A DNA stretch of 64,000 bases from Litorimonas sp965205225. Its GTDB lineage: Bacteria; Pseudomonadota; Alphaproteobacteria; Caulobacterales; Maricaulaceae. A program made the position numbers and the translations under genes. Each line of letters opens with the position of its first letter. Positions within the stretch are counted from its first letter, which is position 1. The notes below the pieces were generated by a model. That model ran no database searches, was not told where the DNA came from, and saw only the letters and a list, made by a program, of their open reading frames with translations. Shown one piece after another: positions 52,794 to 61,600 of this stretch. The DNA lies in assembly GCA_965205225.1 (NCBI GenBank), contig CBDBFZ010000003.1:1612001-1676000 (forward strand), written 5' to 3'.

Positions 52794-52875
52794 GAACCTT
52801 ACCAGGAATCAGAAATGGATCGACAAAAAGAAACCGGGACCATCCCGTTCGTTTTACAGGGAAAAATTCCCGAGG

Positions 52876-55641
52876 TCAGTCGTCAAAGCTAAAATCGTAT
52901 GTGAGTTCGACAAAGAACACACGGCCACGCAGATCGATACGTGTTGTATCATAAGGCTGACCATTCGATGACAGCATGAACGGGAAATCCGCATTCAGAA
53001 TATTGCGACCGCCGGCGCGAACTCTCAGCCCGTTACCGAATGATTTTCGCACAGACATATCGATCACTGTACGGGAATCCACCTCCATATTCGGGATTGG
53101 CGGGAAAGGAAAATCGGCCTCATGATCCGTATTCAAATATCCGGGTGTACGCGTGACATAAAGATCCGCAGACCAGTCATCCTTGTACCAGTTCAGGCGT
53201 CCCTGTAGTCTTGATTCATCTATCCCGATAGATTCCCCTACAAAACTGGCTTCAGTACTTCCCTCAACAGCCTGGTCAAATTGTTTGATGACATAATGAA
53301 GGTTCACACCCGGTTCAAAGATCCCGTATTTGGTGTCAAAATTATGGGAGAGATCAAAATCGATGGTTTCACTAACACGACGCGTAATGTTTACCGGCCT
53401 GTTTATGGACCGAAGCAGATTGCGCCCATCATCACGGATAAAGAACTGCTCCAGGTTTCCGTAAACTTCTGGCGGCAAAAGTCGACGGAGTTCACCGCTA
53501 CGGGCAATCCGGTTTTTAAAGTCAATCCTGGAATAAGCGACGTCAAAACGCAGGCCGTCAACCGACGGCGGTGTCAAGGTCAATCCCAGATCTATGGTGT
53601 CCGATGTTTCCGGTTGCAAATCAATATTAGGGCCGAATTCGCTAACCGCATTTCGAACGAAACTTCCGAATAGCGGGTCAAACGCGCCCCGGGACGACTC
53701 ACCATCAATCGTTGAAAACAAGTCCGAAAAGGCCGGTGCGCGAAATCCTTCCGACCAACTGCCACGCAGCCTGAAACCAGCGACCGGGACATAGGAGAAT
53801 CCGAGACGCGGACTGATATTATCAAACTTGGCTGTGACAATATTGGGATCTCCATTGTTATCGTTACCTTCCGCCCCCTCGGTTGTATATTCATCATAGC
53901 GGGCCTGCGCGGTCAGGAACAGGGATTCGCCGAGTGATGAATTACTATCGGGACCAATGACCGGAATCGAAAGTTCTCCGAAGACAGAGTACAGATCACG
54001 TTTCGGTTGCGGAACTCCGATAATTTCAGAGGCACCAGCCGGTAGGCTTTCCCGGCGCCATTCACCACCAGCGACATAGCTAACTGCCCCTGCCGGGAGG
54101 TTGAAAGCTTCACCTGTCAAATAGCCGGTGAGTTCCTGTAATTTAGTCCCATCTGTTAACATGCCAGTTGGAATATATAAATCCGCTAACGAAGAATTTT
54201 GCCCGGTACCATCACCGAACAGATTGACGGCAACATCGCGCTCTGTACTCGCCAATAAGGCCTCAATACGATCTTCCGTTTCCGGATCAAGGCCGCCGCT
54301 TCCAAAAAAATTGAGCTGCTCACTAAATCCTGTGCTTTCGGACTGCGTATAATCAACAATAAATTTTATATTATCGGAAATTGCGTAATCAAGTCCGACA
54401 TTGAATCTGAGCTGCTCGTTAGTGGAAAACTGCTCTGGTGCCGGTAACAACCCGGCGGCAACTTCCGTTGCCGGGTCATAATAGACAAAAACCTGCTGCC
54501 CGAACGGGTTAAACGCGTTTGACGCGGGAACCGGGATGGCACCACTTGCCTGAACCGACACTCTGGAATTGGTTGTGCTTTCCGTCCACAGGACATCACC
54601 GCGAAGCTCAAGCTTACTGCCGATTTCCTGTATCAGATTTACGGAAACCGACCAGTCCTCTGTTCCACCGCCGGCATTTTCGTTAATGAAACCCACCCTG
54701 TCATCCTGCGCGACGGCGACAAAATCAGTAGCGACCGCACCTCGTCCATCATTACCTACAGGTAGAATGATGGCATCTTCAGGAAAATCAAACCTATCAA
54801 AAACGACACCACCGGAACGTAAAATAAAGGGGCTTCTGAAATCATAGGCCTCGTCCCCGCCAAACAGGTTACGATAGTCGCGCGTGACATAGCCCGTTTT
54901 GGCATTATTGATCGGATTGCTTTTGGTATAGCTGACCGTGCCGGTGATATTCCCGCTGTTCCAGCCATAACCACCGGTTGCAGACGCATTATACTGGTCG
55001 GCATCGGTATTACTGTTTTCGTACCGGCCGTTCAGGGACAGTCCCCGGTAATCTTTTTTCAAAATAAAGTTGATAACACCCGCGATCGCATCCGCACCAT
55101 AAATTGCCGAACCGCCATCAAGGTTAATCTCGACCCGTTCGATTGAAGCGGCCGGAATATCCCGGATATTGGCAAAAAAATCCTGTTCACCCGCTGCGCC
55201 TGCAATCCGGCGGCCATTCACCAGTACAAGCGTATTTGCCGAACCCAGTCCGCGTAAATTGGCGGTTGAAGTTCCAAGCCCGAAAGAACCGAGACTGACA
55301 TCGATTCCATCACTAATCTCAATGTTGGTTGTATTGGAAATAGTGGAGAAATTCTGAGGGATGGTCCGCAGGATTTCTTCGACAGTTGCAACGCCCCTGG
55401 CCTTGATCTCTTCAGCCGTGATCACTTCAATTCTAGCAGAGGGATCCGCTTGCAAAAGGCGTGTACCGGTGGAGACGACTTCTTCGTCATATCTGGTGGT
55501 TTCAGCCGGACGTTCCGGGGTTTCTGTTTCATCCTCGGTTTCCGGAGCCTCCTGCCCGGCAGCACTCAATGGCAAAGCTGTTGCGATCAGCGCGATAGCC
55601 GAGGCCTCAAGCAACCGTTTTCTGATATTTGTGATCTGCAT
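52876..55641 (-). CDS. TonB-dependent outer-membrane receptor
   Basis: A 921-residue receptor that takes up a bulky ligand using TonB energy. A signal peptide (cut near SAAGQ) is followed by an acidic Glu/Thr-rich spacer and the plug domain (ARIEVITAEEIKARGVATVE; LRGLGSANTLVLVNGRR; ASIERVEINLDGGSAIYGAD followed by AIAGVINFILKK). The 22-strand barrel comes after, with SWSEGFRAPAFSDLF and the C-terminal GRVFFVELTYDFSFDD. It is of the type common in Caulobacterales and sphingomonads for peptides, sugars or siderophores. The ligand is unknown. ATG 55641 follows GGGGGG. Confidence 0.95.
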   Translation of the reverse strand: MQITNIRKRLLEASAIALIATALPLSAAGQEAPETEDETETPERPAETTRYDEEVVSTGTRLLQADPSARIEVITAEEIKARGVATVEEILRTIPQNFSTISNTTNIEISDGIDVSLGSFGLGTSTANLRGLGSANTLVLVNGRRIAGAAGEQDFFANIRDIPAASIERVEINLDGGSAIYGADAIAGVINFILKKDYRGLSLNGRYENSNTDADQYNASATGGYGWNSGNITGTVSYTKSNPINNAKTGYVTRDYRNLFGGDEAYDFRSPFILRSGGVVFDRFDFPEDAIILPVGNDGRGAVATDFVAVAQDDRVGFINENAGGGTEDWSVSVNLIQEIGSKLELRGDVLWTESTTNSRVSVQASGAIPVPASNAFNPFGQQVFVYYDPATEVAAGLLPAPEQFSTNEQLRFNVGLDYAISDNIKFIVDYTQSESTGFSEQLNFFGSGGLDPETEDRIEALLASTERDVAVNLFGDGTGQNSSLADLYIPTGMLTDGTKLQELTGYLTGEAFNLPAGAVSYVAGGEWRRESLPAGASEIIGVPQPKRDLYSVFGELSIPVIGPDSNSSLGESLFLTAQARYDEYTTEGAEGNDNNGDPNIVTAKFDNISPRLGFSYVPVAGFRLRGSWSEGFRAPAFSDLFSTIDGESSRGAFDPLFGSFVRNAVSEFGPNIDLQPETSDTIDLGLTLTPPSVDGLRFDVAYSRIDFKNRIARSGELRRLLPPEVYGNLEQFFIRDDGRNLLRSINRPVNITRRVSETIDFDLSHNFDTKYGIFEPGVNLHYVIKQFDQAVEGSTEASFVGESIGIDESRLQGRLNWYKDDWSADLYVTRTPGYLNTDHEADFPFPPIPNMEVDSRTVIDMSVRKSFGNGLRVRAGGRNILNADFPFMLSSNGQPYDTTRIDLRGRVFFVELTYDFSFDD

Positions 55642-55680
55642 GTTCCCCCCTAGATTTGCATTCCGAGATAAACACTTGAC

Positions 55681-55697
55681 ATTACATCAACCTTACA
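55681..55697 (-). promoter_or_regulatory. Candidate regulator half-sites upstream of the TonB receptor
   Basis: The minus-strand sequence TGTAAGGTTGATGTAAT contains two GTAA half-sites 11 bp apart. It matches the M16 promoter repeats at 12 of 17 positions (shared TGYAAGGNTGA). It lies about 40-55 bp before the receptor ATG, where an activator would sit. Confidence 0.4.
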
Positions 55698-55724
55698 TAA
55701 CGGAAAATTTCAAGTTTTTTGATT

Positions 55725-56455
55725 GGGGCATGCCTAGTTGATTGGCTCCGCATAGGATCTAAGTCACTGTATGCAATGAAAATCATTATTCAAAAGGTTC
55801 GCATCTGTCCGAGCGCAAAATTCGGGGGGTCGTTCGCTGCTTCGCCGCTGATCTGACAGCCCTGCAAACAGCCCAACTGACAGGGCTTAACCGTAACACC
55901 ATCAACCGGATCTACCGCGCTCTTCGCGAACGCATCCATTGGGCCTGCGAGGCGGACAAACCCTTCTTCGGCGTGGGCGAGGTTGATGAAAGCTATTTCG
56001 GCGCAACCCGCGTCAAGGGCAAACGCGGGCGCGGGGCCTATGGCAAGACCACCCTGTTTGGCATCTACGAACGGGCCGGGCGGGTCTATACCGAGATCGT
56101 GCCAGACTGCTCCAGAGCCACCCTACAGGGGATTATCCGGGGTAGGGTTAACCCGTCTTCCATCATCAACTCCGATGGCTGGCGCGGCTATAACGGACTG
56201 GTCGATATAGGCTATGGTCATTATCGGGTAGATCATTCCAGGGACGAGTTCGCCCAGGGCCCAACCCACATCAACGGCATCGAAGGCTTCTGGGGGCTGG
56301 CCAAGGTGCGTCTAGCGAAGTTTAAGGGCGTTCCAAAACACACCTTTCATCTACACCTGAAGGAAACGGAATGGAGATATAATCACAGGCTTGAAGACAA
56401 GTACAAAACCCTGTTACGATACTTCAGAGAAAATCCAATCAACTAGGCAAGACCC
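55725..56455 (+). mobile_element. IS1595-family element with perfect 8-bp target duplication
   Basis: A 731-bp insertion sequence. The inverted repeats are GGGGCATGCCTAGTTGATTG on the left and GGGTCTTGCCTAGTTGATTG (reverse complement) on the right. It is flanked on both sides by TTTTGATT (55717-55724 and 56456-56463), the 8-bp duplication expected for this family. It encodes one transposase and lies opposite to the surrounding genes. Confidence 0.93.
55805..56446 (+). CDS. IS1595-family transposase
   Basis: A DDE-type (ISXO2-like) transposase of about 213 residues. The N-terminus LSERKIRGVVRCFAADLTAL and LTGLNRNTINRIYRALRERI is a helix-turn-helix. The catalytic domain has GEVDESYFGATRVKGKRGRG, INSDGWRGYNGL, and a final block HINGIEGFWGLAKVRLAKF with the acidic residue. 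The stop codon lies inside the right inverted repeat. No ATG or GTG precedes the conserved N-terminus, so the start is unclear. CTG 55805 is only the first family-matching codon, and GTG at 55973 would lose the DNA-binding part. Confidence 0.85.
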   Translation: MSERKIRGVVRCFAADLTALQTAQLTGLNRNTINRIYRALRERIHWACEADKPFFGVGEVDESYFGATRVKGKRGRGAYGKTTLFGIYERAGRVYTEIVPDCSRATLQGIIRGRVNPSSIINSDGWRGYNGLVDIGYGHYRVDHSRDEFAQGPTHINGIEGFWGLAKVRLAKFKGVPKHTFHLHLKETEWRYNHRLEDKYKTLLRYFRENPIN

Positions 56456-56501
56456 TTTTGATTTTACCATTGGCCATACGCAATTTCTGTAAATCGGAAT
56501 C

Positions 56502-58019
56502 TTACTTCACCGCTGCCGTTAGCAAATCGTGGCTGTTCGTTTTTTCCATCCCATCCTCTTTCATTGTCTTGTCAGATGGTCGCGGATGACCTTTCGCTGT
56601 TGCAACGGGAAAATCCAACTGGAACTCCGCCCCGCCAGCCGGTAAATTCCGCGCCGTGATTGCTCCGCCATGAATTGCCAGTATTTCCTTGACAATTGCC
56701 AGTCCCAGTCCATGACCCTGCCTGTTTGGCGGAAATTTCAAATAAGGCTCAAATATCCTATCCGATTTATCAACCTGAATACCCGGACCTTGATCCGTGA
56801 TTGTTATTGTCCCGTTTTTAGCCAAACGCATTGTAATGACGTCACCCTGTTTACTGAATGAAATAGCGTTATCAATAACATTGGCGATTGATGTTACGAT
56901 CAAATCACGTTCGCCATTGACCCGAACGGTATCATCGTCACAGAGCAATTCCAGTTTTACTGCTTTATCCAATGCCACAGGTACGAGAAGCGCGATAGTT
57001 TTTTTGCACACTTCCAGTAAATCGACCGATCCGGCATTCCCCAGATTAAAAGTTTTAAGCTTGGTTAGACGTAATAATTGTTCAATCTGCCGGGACATTC
57101 GCCGCACGTCCTGTTTGAGAGCGGTACTGAGATCGTTATGCGGCAGCTTTTCCAATCGCGTTCTTAATATCGTCAATGGAGTCCGGAGTTCATGTGCAGC
57201 CGATGCCAGAAAGAGGTTATCCTTTTCGCGTGTGTCGTTAATTCTCTGCATCATTTTATTCAGGGAATCGACCAGAGGTAAAGTTTCAAATGGTAATTTA
57301 TCCTTGGATATTTCCAGCTCCTGATGCCCCAGCCTGAATTTTCGGGTCTCGCTTTCAAGCCGTTTAATGGATAAAATCGCGCGACAAAATATATAAAATG
57401 CGATCGACAATAATCCGATCGCAACAATGACATATTCCTTGATCCATTCGAATTTGAATTTCGAAAAATATGACCGGTAATACTCACTCCGGGTATATGT
57501 CGCAGCATCAACACCGTAAATTTCCATATAATATTTATAATCCGGGCAATTGGACATGTGTACATAGCCAAATTTACCTTGTTCCGTGAATGGCAGACTG
57601 ACTCTCGCACTTTCCTTGCAAACTAGACCTTGTCCACTCAGACTCTCGCCCATAAGTGCAGGAGCGTTCTCCAGTTGAGTCCGAACATCGGAAAATTTTG
57701 CGCTATAAGACGCACCACCAATAGATACAGTTTCACCTGCCCGATCGACATAGAGACGGAAGTTAGGATTGGCCTGCTGCACTTTCATGATAATTTGGCT
57801 CTTTTTCAGGTTTTCCAACGGTGAGGACTTATCCTCGATGGTTGTATAAATTTCACCCATCAACATTGACCGTGCATAAGAACTGTCTTCATTCAATTTA
57901 GAGTATTCAATTGCAGGTGCGAGCAGGAACTGCGCAATAGCCAAACCAGCAAAAACAATACTGAGCACACCCAGTTGCGCCGTCAGTGACTTTCTCAAAC
58001 TCCAAATATAGCTAATCAT
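56502..58019 (-). CDS. Membrane sensor histidine kinase
   Basis: A 505-residue sensor kinase. The first membrane span (LGVLSIVFAGLAIAQFLLA) is followed by a periplasmic domain of about 150 residues with two Cys (GLVCKESARV and SNCPDYKYY) that may be disulfide linked. Then come a second span (YVIVAIGLLSIAFYIFCRAI), a HAMP-like linker, the HisKA box AAHELRTPLTILRTRLE, and the ATPase domain with NVIDNAISFS, ITDQGPGI and GHGLGLAIVKEI. The C-terminal tail is short and charged. It overlaps the response-regulator gene by 8 bp. The periplasmic domain family and its signal are not recognised. Confidence 0.94.
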   Translation of the reverse strand: MISYIWSLRKSLTAQLGVLSIVFAGLAIAQFLLAPAIEYSKLNEDSSYARSMLMGEIYTTIEDKSSPLENLKKSQIIMKVQQANPNFRLYVDRAGETVSIGGASYSAKFSDVRTQLENAPALMGESLSGQGLVCKESARVSLPFTEQGKFGYVHMSNCPDYKYYMEIYGVDAATYTRSEYYRSYFSKFKFEWIKEYVIVAIGLLSIAFYIFCRAILSIKRLESETRKFRLGHQELEISKDKLPFETLPLVDSLNKMMQRINDTREKDNLFLASAAHELRTPLTILRTRLEKLPHNDLSTALKQDVRRMSRQIEQLLRLTKLKTFNLGNAGSVDLLEVCKKTIALLVPVALDKAVKLELLCDDDTVRVNGERDLIVTSIANVIDNAISFSKQGDVITMRLAKNGTITITDQGPGIQVDKSDRIFEPYLKFPPNRQGHGLGLAIVKEILAIHGGAITARNLPAGGAEFQLDFPVATAKGHPRPSDKTMKEDGMEKTNSHDLLTAAVK

Positions 58020-58692
58020 CAGATTCAGTTTTCAATATATAGCCAACACCGCGTACAGCATGAATTCTGGCTCCGGATTTTCGTAACTTCAACAACGTGC
58101 GGATACGTGACATATGAGCTTCGATTGCATTCGATTTAATCTCATCATCATAGCCGTAAACCGCAGCTTCAATTTTTTCCCTGAGCACGACATGCCCGGC
58201 TGAACGGATAAGAACTTCAAAAATAGCGAGCTCGCGCCTTGAAAATATAACAACCTCATCATGTATCTGGATTGTTTTAGACTCTCTGTCATAGCGCAGC
58301 TTTCCGCATTTATAGACGGTCTGCTTGCGCGAGACAGGACGCCTTAACAAAGCCCGGATACGTGCCAGTAATTCTTCTGGCTCGAAGGGTTTAACCAGAT
58401 AGTCATCTGCACCAACATCAAGCCCCGTCACTTTATCTGACAAATCCCCGAGGGCCGACAAAACCAGAAACCGGTTATCCATGCCCTTCTTACGGGCAAA
58501 AGAGACAAGATCCAAACCGTCACCATCGGTTAGCAACCTGTCAAGAATCACGAGTGCATAATCGTGACTGCGTAGAGCTTCTTTGGCAAAATCCAGATCA
58601 GGTGCAATGTCAAAAATAAATTTTTGCCGATGAAGAATATCCCCGAGCAGCTTTGCGATCTCGGGTTCATCTTCAACAAGAAGAATGCGCAC
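58012..58692 (-). CDS. OmpR/PhoB-family response regulator
   Basis: A 226-residue transcription regulator. The receiver domain has the acidic pair in LLVEDEPEIAKLL, the phospho-acceptor Asp in VILDRLLTDGDGLDLV, and the switch Lys in DVGADDYLVKPFEPEE. The C-terminal winged-helix domain includes KLRYDRESKTI, REKIEAAVYGYDDEI, VEAHMSRI-type text (IEAHMSRIRTLL) and VRGVGYILKTE. It starts 6 bp after the stop of the giant repeat protein and overlaps the kinase, so the three are one transcript. Likely targets are the promoters of the receptor and protease genes in this cluster. Confidence 0.95.
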   Translation of the reverse strand: MRILLVEDEPEIAKLLGDILHRQKFIFDIAPDLDFAKEALRSHDYALVILDRLLTDGDGLDLVSFARKKGMDNRFLVLSALGDLSDKVTGLDVGADDYLVKPFEPEELLARIRALLRRPVSRKQTVYKCGKLRYDRESKTIQIHDEVVIFSRRELAIFEVLIRSAGHVVLREKIEAAVYGYDDEIKSNAIEAHMSRIRTLLKLRKSGARIHAVRGVGYILKTESDD

Positions 58693-58698
58693 CTTGCC

Positions 58699-61600
58699 CT
58701 AACCTCCCAAATTCAATTTCTGTTTTGCCTGTTGCTCGACATTTATACGGCGACCAAGCTCTGACGCAAATTTGCGATCACCGGCCTGTTCGGCAATACT
58801 TTTCATCTCTAGCAAAACCGGTAATTGGCTACTCGCCGACAGGGACGCTTTCCCGGTTTTCAGCGCTTTCCCCATGCCTTCTCTATCTGCCATATTTCGC
58901 AGTAAAATTGATTTTTGAGAAGCCGATAAAGCCGCCAAGTTTAACGCTTTATTGGCAAGTAATTCAGGCAATGCCGAATCAAGATTAACGGCCATGATTG
59001 ACAGATTGTGCAGGGTTTTTCCGGATATATCAGACTTCCGTGCAAACTTGCGCGCTACTTTTTCAAATGAAACTACCGCGCTTTGTTTATGATATGTCGA
59101 CAGGCTGTGAATGGCGATCATAAGCATTTCGGTAACGGCTGCACGGTCAAGATTATCCTCGTCCAGCATTGCAATCATTCCGGTAACAGAATCTTTCAGC
59201 CATGTCCCTGTATCCGACCAGGTCGAAGTAGAATTGGAAGACGGAAAGATAACATTATGATTGGCAATCAACTCTTCGGTTCGTGAATGATCATATGTGC
59301 CCGGAAATGAATTGCTTTCGGCAATATCTATAGCATAAAGCCCGACCAGATTCTGGATAATCCGGCTAGCATTGTATGTGAGTTGATTCGCCGGAGCCGG
59401 ACCTTTATCTCCGGTTTTGGTTGCCGAAATACGCTCAAAAACTTTCCGAAGCAGAGATAATCCCTTTTCGGTGTCACCATCTAGTAAATGTGCCCGTATC
59501 AAATAGGCTGTTTTCTTGATTTCCCATATAGTCGGGTTTTCAGGTATATTTGTAACATCGGGTTGAATAGACTTCAGGGCTTCAATTAAAGATGTTTTTT
59601 GCCGGGTTTTATCAAGCTCACCGACTAGAAATACTGTGTATAAGGCTTCGGCTTCTTGCCTGAAATCAGCTCGACGGGCCATTTTCAGAATGGTTGCGGT
59701 CAATTCACGTGCTTGCGCCTGTGGCAGGTTCTGCCGAATTTCATCCAGTATTTCCGGCAGGGAAAATAAACGAGCCTGCCGGGGAAGATTTTGTTGCCTG
59801 AACTGGTCTTCCGATGAAAGGAATTCCCGATGATTGATCTGCCGGCTGACCAGCAATAGATAATTTTGTGCGGACGCTTCATACTTACCCATCAAGGCAT
59901 GCAGTCTCGCGATAGCCAGAAACTGCAAATCACCGGGAGAGTGCACGCTATTGGCACGCTTGACAAAACTCTGATAGACATTTTCCGACGGTGTGTTGCC
60001 GGCACCAGCACTCATCAGCATCCAGAGCGTAAAATCATGATTGTTGATTGTTCCTTTTTGCAAGCGCGCTGTAAGTGCGCCTAGTCTTTTAGCCTCCAAT
60101 TCCGGGTTCGATTGATAAGCCTTGGCCAATAGTATGTAAAGATCGGCCAGGATAGGCTGCAAATCCGGTGTGACAGATTGAAGGTATTTTTCAATCTCGT
60201 CAATATTCGCGGGAAATGCCATGGCCTCCTCAATCAGAGGACGGCCCTCAATGGTGTCTTCAAGATTCAAAACATCTGACAGGGTTTTAGGAACTAATGA
60301 ATTTGTCCCTTGATTACGCCCCCAGATAATACTCGCATTCAAATTATCTGACGTTAATTTGCTTATACTTGCATACAACGGCAATCGCTGCAGTCGGGAA
60401 AGCTGAAGATTATCGCTAAGGTTAAGGATACTTCGCCACATAGCGCGCAAATTGCGGCGGGATTGTATCCCGTTTTCCTCCACCAGATCCTGCTGGAGTT
60501 TTCTGGCATATTTGAAGATAGGAGGTTGAGACCCCAAAAAGTTGAAGGCTTCATTATTTTCCATGAATTTTAAAAATATAAACTCGCCACTACCAAACGA
60601 ATTTCGGCGTCGATCCTCCCGGGCTTTCGTTTGCAATGCAGCCAGTATTTCATTATCGGACAAATCGGCACCGCCATCCTGAGCGATGGCAAGAGCATCA
60701 TTAAATTGTTCCGATTTAACATAGTGTAAATACAGGGCCGCCCGTGTATAACTATCGTCAGGATTGTCCTTATAATAACGTGACAAGCTGTTTTCAAAAT
60801 CCGGTATTTGCCCTTTTGCCAGATAGGCGGATATTGTATCCAATGCGTAATTCGAGGATTCTGGAAATTTTCTCGCGAACACAGGTGCCGTATTGGCAAC
60901 CCTGTCCAGTAATTCAGGGTTGCTGGCAAGGTTATATCGGCTCTGTTCCGGCAAAATAAGTGTATAGAGAATATCCGCATGTTTTTCATTGACCCGGTCA
61001 TCATCCTGCAGTTTTCCGACCCGCTTTTCAAACTCCTGATCAAATTGAGAGATATAATCAATACCGGTAAAGCCTAGATTATTTAAATTGATTCCAGAAC
61101 CTGATGCCTGTATCGCAATAAATATATCCAGTGCTTTCGATATATTTCCATTGCGCAATGCCTCCAGGTATCCAGGAATATCGGCTTTCAGGCCTGACTT
61201 GCCCTGCCAAGATTTTGCGACCTGAATCAAGACATCAATATTGTCACCGGGGACGGTATTATCGAAAAAAATCTGCAAAGGGGCATCGACCATAAACTGG
61301 TTTTTATAATCGATGATGCCGATATATTTCTCCAAGGCCGCAAATACGCGCTGCTTTTGTGCAGAACCCAACCTGGATTTCAGAATAGAGCGGGAAACTT
61401 TGGGCACTTGCGATGAATAGAGAAAGTCCACATTTGGTATGTTTTCGACTTGCTCTTCCAGATACGCAATTTTCTCTTCAAGATCGTAATTACTTTCAAC
61501 ATAATTCCAGATTCCGGAATCAGGAAAAAAACGCCTTTTTTCCTGTGCTTTTTTAACTTCCGGATCATTTCGCAGTTGCCGGAGTTCTTCCCGAGTTAAA

